Positions 29,328 to 36,711 of a stretch of DNA of 37,056 nt are shown here, piece by piece. A program made the translations under genes and the position numbers. The notes below the pieces were generated by a model. The model was given only the letters and a program-made list of their open reading frames with translations. It was not told the DNA's origin and ran no database searches. Positions within the stretch are counted from its first letter, which is position 1, and each line of letters begins with the position of its first letter. Origin of the DNA: a virus; IMG/VR virus record IMGVR_UViG_3300037485_000466, positions 1-37,056 of that record. The stretch is one strand, 5' to 3'.

Positions 29328-31805
29328 ATGGCACCTGTAGACTATAAATTGAAAATCCGCGAGGCCCGCCGAAACGGGTATACTGACGCGGAAATCATTG
29401 CGTACTTAGCGGCCACCGATCCTAAAGTTAAGGATGCGGTAGACAGTGGCTATAAGCCTACTGAGATCATAAATTTTATCTCCCCACCCAAAAAGGCGGC
29501 ACCGCGTAACCGCGGCACAGGTATCGGTGCAATAGACACTACGTTAGATGTCATTAACGAAGCCCTGATTGGCATCCCTGAAGGCGCGTACAACGCCGCT
29601 GCCATGATTACAGACCCCATATCACGTTTGATTTTTGGCGAGAAGGCTGTGAAACAAGCGCAAGGGCAGCGCCAGCGCGCGGTTGATACGGTAGCGCGGA
29701 AGTTGACCACGCAGCCGCGCCCCGTCGCCCGCGAAATCGGACGCATGGTAGGCCCAGTTGCGGGGGTTACTCGCGCCGCTAGTATGGCTGCACCGGTACT
29801 GCAAAAAGCGCCTGTGGTGGGTAACGCGTTAGCGCGCATTGCTAAAGCTACAGCTTCCGGCGGCGTAGGTGGGGGACGTACCGCCGCGCAGTCAGCCAAA
29901 CTTACCCGTCTTCAGCGGGCAAAACAACTAGGTGAGCGCGTCGCCGGCGGCGCCATCTCCGGCGGTGCTACCGCAGCGTTGATGGACCAAGATGTTTTAG
30001 AGGGTGCGGGGTATGGTGCTGGCCTTCCCGTCGTGCTTAACGTGCTGAAGCGCCTTGGCAGCCCCGTGGTTGATTTTTTTCGTCCCGGTTTCACTATGGC
30101 TAAAGGTAAAGCTGCTGAAATCTTACGCCGCGCCTTTGCAGATAACCTTGACGCAGCCCGCGCGGAGTTTGCAAAGCTATCGCCGGACGATCAGCGCATG
30201 GCCGAGCAGTTTCTTGTGGACGTTAACATTGAGCCGCGCGCGGTGTTCGGCATTGGTAAGTTAGCGCAAGAACAGACTGAAACCGGCGCCAATGTCATGG
30301 GCCGTAAACTAAAAAGCGAAGCTGGAGCGCGCAAAACTCGTCTGGCTGAAGCCGCTGGCGGCGGTACAATGGAAGATATACGCGCTGCGGTGCGCGGCGA
30401 ACGGGCAGCGGTTACTGAAGATGTAGCGCCATTACGCGAAGAAATGTATCGCCGCGCCGGCTACGCCAGCGAGTTTGTTCCAGCTAAATTAGGTGAAGCC
30501 GCCGATTTAGAAAGGCTGGCCGCGCAGCAGTCAGGTCTTAACCGCCGCATGACTGAGGGAGCCATAGGCGCTGAAACGCGGCTGGGCCAGATGGACGATT
30601 TAGGTGATCCTTTTGCGGCGGAAGCGATTAACCGTCAACGCGGTATTGCGGGTGCCATGACGCAACGCGGCGAAAAGGCTGGGTTGACAGCCATAACTGC
30701 CCGCGAACGCGCCGGCGATATATTTGATGAAGTTGACAGCTTGGCTGCTGAAGGCATACGGCCTATGCGCGCTGCTGATCTTATAGTCTCGCTGCAACGC
30801 AAAATGGCAGACCCCGAAATTCTGCGCGGTTCGGTAGAAGAAGGCGCGATAAAAGGTGTCATCAGACAGCTTGAAAAAGCCACCGATGCAAACGGTATGC
30901 TCAACCCAAAAGCGTTGGGTAAAATTCGCCGCTCAGGTATCAACAACATTGTCAACAAACTGTCCATGCAAATGGGCGGCGTTCCATCTCGCACAGGTAC
31001 ACCTGAAGCAGCGCAAGGAACCGTGTTAGAACTCCGTTCGCTGATTGACGATACGCTGCGCCGCGGCGGCGCCGGCGATCTTGTAGATGAGTTTTTACAG
31101 CGGTCGGAACGCGGCTACGCCGCCGTTAACCGTCAGCAACTAGCGGGTGAAGCGTTCCGCCGGTATGAAGCCTCGCCGGAAACGGGCGCTGATTTTTTAA
31201 GACTGGTCGGCGGTAACGATCCAAAGGCAGTCTCTAAAATTATGGGCGGCGCCGCAGAAAACGAAACGATTGCGGGCGCATTTGCTGGCGATCCTAGACG
31301 TTTAAACGCACTTAAAATGACTGCTGACGAGTTAGAAAGACTTAACACGATAGAAGGTTTACGCCGTGAAGGGATCGGCGCCGCCGGTAAGGTTATGCTG
31401 CGCGAGACACCTAACTTTTTAACGCGCGGTTTTGGGTACCTGATGAACACGCCAGCAGCCCCTATCGCTGTAGCGGCTGAAGGCGCTCGCCGAGCGCAAA
31501 CCGGCTACCTTGCGCCGCGGGTAGAAAAAGAACTTGTTGATGCGTTTGTGTCTGCGCCGCGTATGGGCGAACTTATCAACACTTTTCCAACGCGCCAGAT
31601 AGTATCCGAGGGTGTTAGCCGCGTGCCGGCTGGTCTGCGTAACGTCATGGCGCAACAGTTTGGGCCGTCCCCTACACTTGGATCGCAATACGGCTTTCCT
31701 GAAATAGACCCTGACTCCGGTGAACCGCTGATAGATATTGATTTTTCAGAAGGCTACGCCGTGCCTATATACGGCAGAGTATCACGCAACAATATGAGAC
31801 GCTAA
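29328..31805 (+). CDS. Largest internal virion/ejection protein
   Basis: This 825-residue protein begins with two short helical repeats (REARRNGYTDAEIIAYLAAT and DSGYKPTEIINFI), a layout common at the start of phage ejection proteins. A long Ala/Gly-rich, partly amphipathic region that could insert in membranes follows (roughly residues 75-240), then helical charged segments. No lytic transglycosylase motif is visible. It is last of the ejection gene set and sits beside the lysis block. Confidence 0.8.
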   Translation: MAPVDYKLKIREARRNGYTDAEIIAYLAATDPKVKDAVDSGYKPTEIINFISPPKKAAPRNRGTGIGAIDTTLDVINEALIGIPEGAYNAAAMITDPISRLIFGEKAVKQAQGQRQRAVDTVARKLTTQPRPVAREIGRMVGPVAGVTRAASMAAPVLQKAPVVGNALARIAKATASGGVGGGRTAAQSAKLTRLQRAKQLGERVAGGAISGGATAALMDQDVLEGAGYGAGLPVVLNVLKRLGSPVVDFFRPGFTMAKGKAAEILRRAFADNLDAARAEFAKLSPDDQRMAEQFLVDVNIEPRAVFGIGKLAQEQTETGANVMGRKLKSEAGARKTRLAEAAGGGTMEDIRAAVRGERAAVTEDVAPLREEMYRRAGYASEFVPAKLGEAADLERLAAQQSGLNRRMTEGAIGAETRLGQMDDLGDPFAAEAINRQRGIAGAMTQRGEKAGLTAITARERAGDIFDEVDSLAAEGIRPMRAADLIVSLQRKMADPEILRGSVEEGAIKGVIRQLEKATDANGMLNPKALGKIRRSGINNIVNKLSMQMGGVPSRTGTPEAAQGTVLELRSLIDDTLRRGGAGDLVDEFLQRSERGYAAVNRQQLAGEAFRRYEASPETGADFLRLVGGNDPKAVSKIMGGAAENETIAGAFAGDPRRLNALKMTADELERLNTIEGLRREGIGAAGKVMLRETPNFLTRGFGYLMNTPAAPIAVAAEGARRAQTGYLAPRVEKELVDAFVSAPRMGELINTFPTRQIVSEGVSRVPAGLRNVMAQQFGPSPTLGSQYGFPEIDPDSGEPLIDIDFSEGYAVPIYGRVSRNNMRR

Positions 31806-31808
31806 CCC

Positions 31809-31985
31809 ATGACTTCTATCGACCAGACCCAAGCACAACTAAACACGCACGAACAGGTCTGCGCGTTCAGGTACGACAGTATCTGCGCGCGCCTGAAGCG
31901 TCTGGAGAGCGTCGGCATGGGCGCCGCCGGTACAATCATCATATTGCTGGTCGGCATATTGCTGGCGTTGCTAGGCGTGAAATGA
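31809..31985 (+). CDS. 58-residue membrane protein of the lysis block (XhlA-like)
   Basis: The N-terminal half is a charged helix (AQLNTHEQVCAFRYDSICARLKR) and the C-terminal half is one membrane segment (GTIIILLVGILLALLGV). This layout, next to an endolysin, is typical of XhlA-like or accessory holin proteins. It could act in lysis timing or membrane attachment. The stop overlaps the endolysin start by 4 bases (ATGA). Confidence 0.72.
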   Translation: MTSIDQTQAQLNTHEQVCAFRYDSICARLKRLESVGMGAAGTIIILLVGILLALLGVK

Positions 31986-32413
31986 GTATCGTCCTTGGCA
32001 CGCGGTCACTGTCGCGGCTTGAGGGCGTGCATCCAGACCTTGTCCGCGTCGTCAAGAAGGCGGCTGCAATGTCGGACCTTGACTTCACGGTGCTAGAAGG
32101 CTTGCGTACCGTCGCGCGCCAGACGCAGTTGGTAGCCCAAGGCGCATCAAAGACGATGAACTCGCGTCACATTACAGGACACGCCGTCGATTTAGGCGCA
32201 ATGGTTGATAATTCCGTCCGCTGGGATTGGGGTTTGTATTTGAAGCTAGGCGAAATTATGCGGGCGGCGTCTTTGACCGAAAAAGTCCCTGTGCGCTGGG
32301 GCGGCACATGGAAGCTGTTGTCGTCGCTTGAAGGCCCAATCACCGCTAAAAATCTAAGCCGGTCTTTTCCCGACGGGCCTCATTTTGAACTTCCGCGTGC
32401 AAACTATCCATGA
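31982..32413 (+). CDS. Endolysin, M15-family peptidase
   Basis: This 143-residue zinc peptidase cuts the peptide stems of peptidoglycan. The zinc ligands are visible as SRHITGHAVD (H63 and D70) and PDGPHFE (H134). There is no signal peptide and no cell-wall-binding domain, as usual for phages of Gram-negative bacteria, so a holin is needed to release it. It is coupled at both ends by 4-base overlaps. Confidence 0.92.
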   Translation: MSIVLGTRSLSRLEGVHPDLVRVVKKAAAMSDLDFTVLEGLRTVARQTQLVAQGASKTMNSRHITGHAVDLGAMVDNSVRWDWGLYLKLGEIMRAASLTEKVPVRWGGTWKLLSSLEGPITAKNLSRSFPDGPHFELPRANYP

Positions 32414-32832
32414 TTGACCGCGTATCTTTAGCGCAGCAGCGTGGATGGGCTGTGTCGGAGATATACCGCGCTAAGGATGCGTGGCGCAAACTATATGTAA
32501 GGCAGCCGCAGTCAGATTTAACTTTTGACGCGTACTTAGATATGCAAGCCGCAGCCGGTTTGCGCCCTAGCATGATTGGCTTGCGCCGCGGTCAATATCA
32601 TTTGGCCCGCTACGACGATAGTGGCTCGTACACTAAAGATAATTGCCGGTTCATCCCGCAAGAAGAAAACCAGCGGGAACGAAAAGAAGGTTATCAAAGT
32701 AAACCTGAATTCCGTGCGTTAGTATCTAAACTCGCTTTGCAGCGTAAACGCACTGAATGCCCCCAATGTGGGAAATCCGTGACGCCGGGTATGTACGCTC
32801 GGTGGCACGGCGATAAATGCAAAGGAAACTAA
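32410..32832 (+). CDS. HNH-like homing endonuclease with C-terminal zinc finger
   Basis: This is a 140-residue basic protein. The central GQYHLARYDDSGSYTKDNCR reads like the beta-beta-metal fold of small phage HNH endonucleases (H64, D69/D70, N78). The C-terminus has C117-x2-C120-x12-H133-x3-C137, a zinc-finger pattern often found at the end of phage homing endonucleases. Its presence inside the lysis block, between endolysin and holin, fits a mobile insertion. The nuclease assignment is fair, not certain. Confidence 0.7.
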   Translation: MIDRVSLAQQRGWAVSEIYRAKDAWRKLYVRQPQSDLTFDAYLDMQAAAGLRPSMIGLRRGQYHLARYDDSGSYTKDNCRFIPQEENQRERKEGYQSKPEFRALVSKLALQRKRTECPQCGKSVTPGMYARWHGDKCKGN

Positions 32833-32833
32833 T

Positions 32834-32992
32834 ATGCTTAAAGGTTATCGCACATACGTTCTGGCTGCGCTGGGCGTTCTCTCCGCCGCCGCCAGCTATC
32901 TGGTCGGCGACACTGACTTGATGACGGCGGCTAACGCTGCCTTTACCGCAGGCGCTCTAGCGTTCTTGCGTGCGAGTGTCCCTCGCCCGTAA
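32834..32992 (+). CDS. Holin-like protein
   Basis: This is a 52-residue protein with two hydrophobic segments (YVLAALGVLSAAASYLVG and AANAAFTAGALAFLRASV) separated by a short Asp-rich turn and a Lys/Arg start. It matches the short two-helix holins I know from podovirus lysis blocks. It would form the membrane lesion that frees the endolysin. AAAGGA lies 8 bases upstream. The last 36 bases overlap the convergent DUF3310 gene on the other strand. Confidence 0.8.
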   Translation: MLKGYRTYVLAALGVLSAAASYLVGDTDLMTAANAAFTAGALAFLRASVPRP

Positions 32993-33235
32993 CCAACGCT
33001 CACCGTACCAAATAGCTTTACGCATCTCTTGAGCCGCTTCGTCCTTATGGCCTAAGCGGCTCAAGTATTTCAGCATATTCCCAAGACAGTATCCGTCGAA
33101 CTCTTCTGGCGTCAGCTTCGCCTGAATGTAGTCGATAGCTTCAATCCCGCCGCGCTTGTAATGGTCGGGGTTGACCGCGTCCTTGAACGCCATAGCTTCT
33201 GCCCACGATCCAGCGTCGCTCTTGTCGTCTATCAT
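32957..33235 (-). CDS. DUF3310 protein (T7 gp1.7-related domain)
   Basis: This 92-residue protein has the DUF3310 signature VNPDHYKRGGIEAIDYIQAK, the central GNMLKYLSRLGHKDE and the closing RKAIWYGERWL. The domain occurs in T7 gp1.7, a nucleotide kinase, so a role in nucleotide metabolism is possible. T7 gp1.7 is longer, and this protein has only the domain. It is the last gene of the second minus-strand arm. Confidence 0.9.
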   Translation of the reverse strand: MIDDKSDAGSWAEAMAFKDAVNPDHYKRGGIEAIDYIQAKLTPEEFDGYCLGNMLKYLSRLGHKDEAAQEMRKAIWYGERWLRARDTRTQER

Positions 33236-33423
33236 TTCTTCAGCCCCTTCATAATTTCGACGCGCTCTCGCGCTGTCCGCATCGCAGAGTAACGCTGATG
33301 CAACCGCCGCGCGATGGCTGGGCGCTTGTGCGTCTTCAGTTCCGCGTCCAGCGCGTCCTTTAGCTGTTCTTCCGTAAGGTCGGACAGCACGGCGATCATC
33401 GACCGCCAGTTTAGTTTACTCAT
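33232..33423 (-). CDS. 63-residue helical protein, unknown
   Basis: This protein is basic and all-helical (LSDLTEEQLKDALDAELKTH, then RRLHQRYSAMRTARERVEIM). The first helix pair resembles a short substrate- or DNA-binding bundle, but no family is recognised. It overlaps its neighbours by 4 and 8 bases and belongs to the replication-repair arm. Confidence 0.7.
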   Translation of the reverse strand: MSKLNWRSMIAVLSDLTEEQLKDALDAELKTHKRPAIARRLHQRYSAMRTARERVEIMKGLKK

Positions 33424-33916
33424 TTTTTAATTCTCCAGTGTTTGCAAATGCGCCGTGCATAGTTTTCTGCGCTGCATCTATGGCGGCGGCAGCGTCCTCT
33501 ATATTACGAAAATACCCTAGTCTTTTACGCTGACCGTTTACGCGGATTTGCGCGGTCCAACGCTTAGTCGGCGCATACCACACAACATTTTTTACGCCGG
33601 AAGTGTTGTCGGTACGTTTTCGTGTGTTCCATTGATTTTCTGCGCGCGTAGCGGCACGTAGGTTTTCAATTCGGTTGTTAGACGCATCGTTATCTTTATG
33701 ATCTATCTCGTCAGGAAGCCAACCGTTGTGCAGCAGAAACACTAATCTGTGGGTGTACATTAGTTTCCCGTCAACGCTTACGATCCGCCGGCCATTATCT
33801 TTTCGGGTATACCCCGCTTCGTCGCCTACGCGGATTTTATGCGACCGGCTAACGCGCCAAAATAGCTTTCCTTCGCGGTAACTAAACAAATCTGAAACAT
33901 ATTGTTGTGTCAACAT
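33416..33916 (-). CDS. HNH homing endonuclease with AP2-like DNA-binding domain
   Basis: This is a 166-residue free-standing nuclease. The HNH part spans about 54-97: THRLVFLLHNGWLPDEIDHK with D72 and H73 in the active site, then NRIENLRAATRAENQ. Residues about 106-152 form an AP2-like domain (SGVKNVVWYAPTKRWTAQIR, GYFRNIEDAAAAIDAA). I start at ATG 33916, which overlaps the helicase stop by 7 bases; the frame open to 33973 lies inside the helicase gene. It is probably an active mobile element inserted at the helicase 3' end. Confidence 0.9.
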   Translation of the reverse strand: MLTQQYVSDLFSYREGKLFWRVSRSHKIRVGDEAGYTRKDNGRRIVSVDGKLMYTHRLVFLLHNGWLPDEIDHKDNDASNNRIENLRAATRAENQWNTRKRTDNTSGVKNVVWYAPTKRWTAQIRVNGQRKRLGYFRNIEDAAAAIDAAQKTMHGAFANTGELKNE

Positions 33917-35220
33917 TTTAACTCTTCCAAGGCTATGTCGGACACCGCACGCTTGTCGTGCAGCGCCGCCCATATGCGTTCATCAATACTCTTTTCGGTT
34001 AACATCACATAGACCCAGACATCTTTCGTCTGGCCGCTGCGGTGCAGGCGCCCGACCGTCTGCTCGTACAGTTCCAGCGACCAAGGCAGCGACAGGAACA
34101 CCATGTGGCAGCCGCCATGCTGTAGGTTCAGGCCGTGGCCTGCCGACTTAGGGTGGGCCAACAGCAATTCGACCTGCCCTGCGTTCCAGTGTTCGATGAC
34201 GTTGTCGTCGTCCATCGTCTTTGCGTGCGGGAAGCGGCGCTTCAGTTCTGCCAACTCTTCCTGATAGGTGTACGCGACGATGGTGTTGGCCCGCTGGTTC
34301 TCCGCCAGCAGTTCTTCCAGCCGGTCAAACTTGTGGCTGCTGAACCAGATGGACGGCGTGCCAGCGTCGCGGTTGTAGACAAAGCCTGACGCCATCTGTT
34401 GCAGCTTGGTTGTCACCGACGCTGCGTTCTGCGCTACGATCTGGTCGTCGCCGAAGCGCACGACATATTCGCGCTTCATCTTTTCATATGGCTTGCGGTC
34501 GTCCAGCGCGACGCGCACTTCCGTGACGTGGCACGGCGGCAGCTTGTCCTTGTACTCGCCCGGCTCCAGCACGAACGTCGCAGGGCGGATGCGCTGCATG
34601 ACTTGCTCCAGCGCGCCGGCGGCGGGAACCCACTGGCCGAAGTCGCGGTTGGTGCAGATGAAATACTGCTGCATGAACGCGCCCTTGGCGCGGCCCAGCA
34701 GCCCTTGGTCGATGATCTTGCACTGGCCGAAGACATCCTCCAGCCCGTTCGACGTGAACGAGCCTGTCAGACCCCAGCGCACCTTGACGTTAGCCAGCAG
34801 CTTGTCCAGCGCCTTGAAGCGTTTGCCGCTGGGGTTCTTCAGCCGCGTCAGTTCGTCGAATACAATTCCATCAAAGCCCGATAAATCCTCTAGCTTATCT
34901 AGGTTGTCATAGTTAATGACGACGACACTGGCGTCGCTCCGCAACGCATCCACCCTTTGCGCTGGCGTGCCGACAGCCAGCGCAGGAGCGACGCCAGACC
35001 ACTTCGGTGCTTCGACAGGCCACACGTCCGTGCAGACGCGCTTCGGCGCTACGACCAGCCAGCGTTTGACATGGCCGCCGCGCAGCATCTCGTCCATCGC
35101 CGTCAGGGTGATGGCGGTCTTGCCCGCGCCGACAGGCGCAAGAATCATGGCGCGGTCGCGCTCGTACAGGAACGTCGCCGCCTGCTGCTGATAATCTCTT
35201 AGCTGAAGCGTTTGAGCCAT
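33910..35220 (-). CDS. SNF2/SF2-type DNA helicase
   Basis: This 436-residue ATPase has Walker A APVGAGKTA (28-36), the DEAD-box equivalent VFDEL (D122, E123), motif III LTGS (151-154), motif V SAGHGLNLQ and motif VI QTVGRLHRSGQ (387-397). It probably remodels replication or recombination intermediates. The pairing with VRR-NUC, DUF2800 nuclease and Pol A forms a module shared by many phages and prophages. ATG 35220 has GAGGTGG at ideal spacing; a start at 35244 is less likely. It overlaps the VRR-NUC end by 22 bases. Confidence 0.93.
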   Translation of the reverse strand: MAQTLQLRDYQQQAATFLYERDRAMILAPVGAGKTAITLTAMDEMLRGGHVKRWLVVAPKRVCTDVWPVEAPKWSGVAPALAVGTPAQRVDALRSDASVVVINYDNLDKLEDLSGFDGIVFDELTRLKNPSGKRFKALDKLLANVKVRWGLTGSFTSNGLEDVFGQCKIIDQGLLGRAKGAFMQQYFICTNRDFGQWVPAAGALEQVMQRIRPATFVLEPGEYKDKLPPCHVTEVRVALDDRKPYEKMKREYVVRFGDDQIVAQNAASVTTKLQQMASGFVYNRDAGTPSIWFSSHKFDRLEELLAENQRANTIVAYTYQEELAELKRRFPHAKTMDDDNVIEHWNAGQVELLLAHPKSAGHGLNLQHGGCHMVFLSLPWSLELYEQTVGRLHRSGQTKDVWVYVMLTEKSIDERIWAALHDKRAVSDIALEELKC

Positions 35221-35474
35221 TCGTCCACCTCGTCCTTTGACCACAGGCAGGCGTAGTGCTGCTTGGTGTGCGTCATCTCATCAGAAAAGATACGCTGCAA
35301 CGCAGACAGACGCCCACCAGCTTTTTTAAGCTCAATGAACCAGCATTCACCGTTGGGCATACAGGCGATGCGGTCGGCAACGCCAATCTGCGTAATGCTG
35401 CGGAACTTATAGGCAAAACCGCCCGCCGCCCGCACACGTTTACAGAAATACCGCTCTATCTCTTTCTCAGTCAT
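35199..35474 (-). CDS. VRR-NUC domain nuclease
   Basis: This 91-residue single-domain nuclease of the PD-(D/E)XK fold has G31-VAD34, then E48-L-K50 and Q60, matching the VRR-NUC core GxxD...ExK...Q. Stand-alone phage VRR-NUC proteins act on branched DNA. It is the first gene of the second minus-strand arm. No ribosome site is visible before its ATG; the leader is AT-rich, and translation may start on a short or nearly leaderless message. Confidence 0.92.
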   Translation of the reverse strand: MTEKEIERYFCKRVRAAGGFAYKFRSITQIGVADRIACMPNGECWFIELKKAGGRLSALQRIFSDEMTHTKQHYACLWSKDEVDEWLKRFS

Positions 35475-35571
35475 AAAAGGGGGCTACCACAAAATTTTTT
35501 GCGTTTAAAGCCCTTGCATCATATTTTGTTGTATGTATATTGGCCGTTCAAACAGTAGAGTGAGGTACGAT
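35475..35571. promoter_or_regulatory. Divergent promoter region between the two replication arms
   Basis: These 97 bases separate the VRR-NUC gene (minus) from the DUF2800 gene (plus). They are clearly more AT-rich than the flanking genes. They hold a plus-strand promoter candidate (35514-35541), an AAAATTTT core flanked by GGGCT (35481-35485) and AGCCC, and a minus-strand TATGAT box without a good -35. The early replication genes on both sides are likely started from here. Confidence 0.6.
35514..35541 (+). promoter_or_regulatory. Promoter candidate for the replication arm
   Basis: TTGCAT (35514-35519) and TATATT (35536-35541, 5 of 6 consensus) are 16 bases apart. Transcription would begin near 35548, leaving a leader of about 24 bases with GAGG about 6 bases before the DUF2800 ATG at 35572. 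Confidence 0.5.
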
Positions 35572-36693
35572 ATGCAACACAGTAAGATAGTCGGCGGTTC
35601 GACCGCCAAACGCGTCATCGCCTGCCCCGGCAGCGTGGCGCTGGTGGACAGCGTTCCACCAAAGCCTAGCAGCAGCTACGCCGACGAAGGCACGCTCCTG
35701 CATGACACTATAGCAACTATATTAGAGCGTGACCTTGACCCTTACGACATGGTCGGCACAAAATACGCTGATAGCGTACTTACTGAAGCACTGGTCGATG
35801 ACAAGCTGATACCGGCGCTGCGCGCGCTGGACGAGATAGACCCTACAGGGGAGTTGGTTTATGCAGTCGAAAGCAGGGTTGGTTTTGGTGATTTTCTGCC
35901 TGACGTTTTTGGTTCTACCGATCTTCTTGGTCGCATTGGTGATAGAGCGGTCGTTCTGGATTGGAAGTTCGGCGATGGCGTGGCTGTCGAAGTCGAAGAG
36001 AACAGCCAATTACTCTTCTACGCTGCGGCGGCTAAACGCACGGCGGATACGGCTTGGGCTTTTGAAGGCGCAAAAGAAGTCGAACTAATCATTGTACAAC
36101 CACCGTTCGTTAAGCGGTGGGTGACAACGCTAGCCCGCGTTGACGCGTTTGAGCAAGAACTTGCCGCTGCCGTCAAGATTGCTGCGCGGCCAGACGCGCC
36201 GTTGGCGTCAGGCGACCATTGCAAGTGGTGCGCGGCCAAGCCCATCTGCCCTGTCATGACAGGCGCTGTAGACCGCGCGCTGAAAGCCAAGATTGACGCG
36301 CTGCCGATTGACCAGATTGCACACTATCTGGAGCAGGCGCCGCTGATTGAAGCGTTCATCAAGGACTTGCAGCAGATGGCGCACGGGCTTCTGGAAGAAG
36401 GCCGTAAAGTCCCCGGCTGGAAGCTGGTCAACAAACGCGCCACAAGACAGTGGACAAATGAGGATAAGGCTGTAGCCTTCCTGACAGGTGTTGGTGTAGA
36501 AGCATGGGGCGACCCCAAGCCGCTGTCACCAGCCCAAGCGGAAAAGGCTTTGAAGAAAGCCAAAATAGAATTGCCAGCGGACTTAGTTGTCGCTGTCTCC
36601 ACAGGCTCTACCCTTGCGCCGGAAAATGATCCCCGGCCAGCGGTTTTGCAAATCGGGCAGACGCTTACCAAAGCTATGTCTAAAATCCAGTAA
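35572..36693 (+). CDS. DUF2800 Cas4/RecB-like nuclease with four-cysteine cluster
   Basis: This 373-residue protein belongs to the DUF2800 group of PD-(D/E)XK nucleases. Visible catalytic residues are H44 (LLHD), D117 (GSTD), D130 and K132 (LDWKFG), and Q146/Y150 (QLLFY). One cysteine near the N-terminus (C18 in ACPGS) and three toward the middle (C217, C220, C226 in CKWCAAKPIC) match the split Fe-S cluster of Cas4 and AddB. It is probably a 5'-end processing exonuclease for replication or recombination. The frame is open to 35533, but ATG 35572 has GAGG at proper spacing. It is followed by the SSB-like gene after 18 bases. Confidence 0.92.
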   Translation: MQHSKIVGGSTAKRVIACPGSVALVDSVPPKPSSSYADEGTLLHDTIATILERDLDPYDMVGTKYADSVLTEALVDDKLIPALRALDEIDPTGELVYAVESRVGFGDFLPDVFGSTDLLGRIGDRAVVLDWKFGDGVAVEVEENSQLLFYAAAAKRTADTAWAFEGAKEVELIIVQPPFVKRWVTTLARVDAFEQELAAAVKIAARPDAPLASGDHCKWCAAKPICPVMTGAVDRALKAKIDALPIDQIAHYLEQAPLIEAFIKDLQQMAHGLLEEGRKVPGWKLVNKRATRQWTNEDKAVAFLTGVGVEAWGDPKPLSPAQAEKALKKAKIELPADLVVAVSTGSTLAPENDPRPAVLQIGQTLTKAMSKIQ

Positions 36694-36711
36694 CAGAAAA
36701 GGTACAATACA

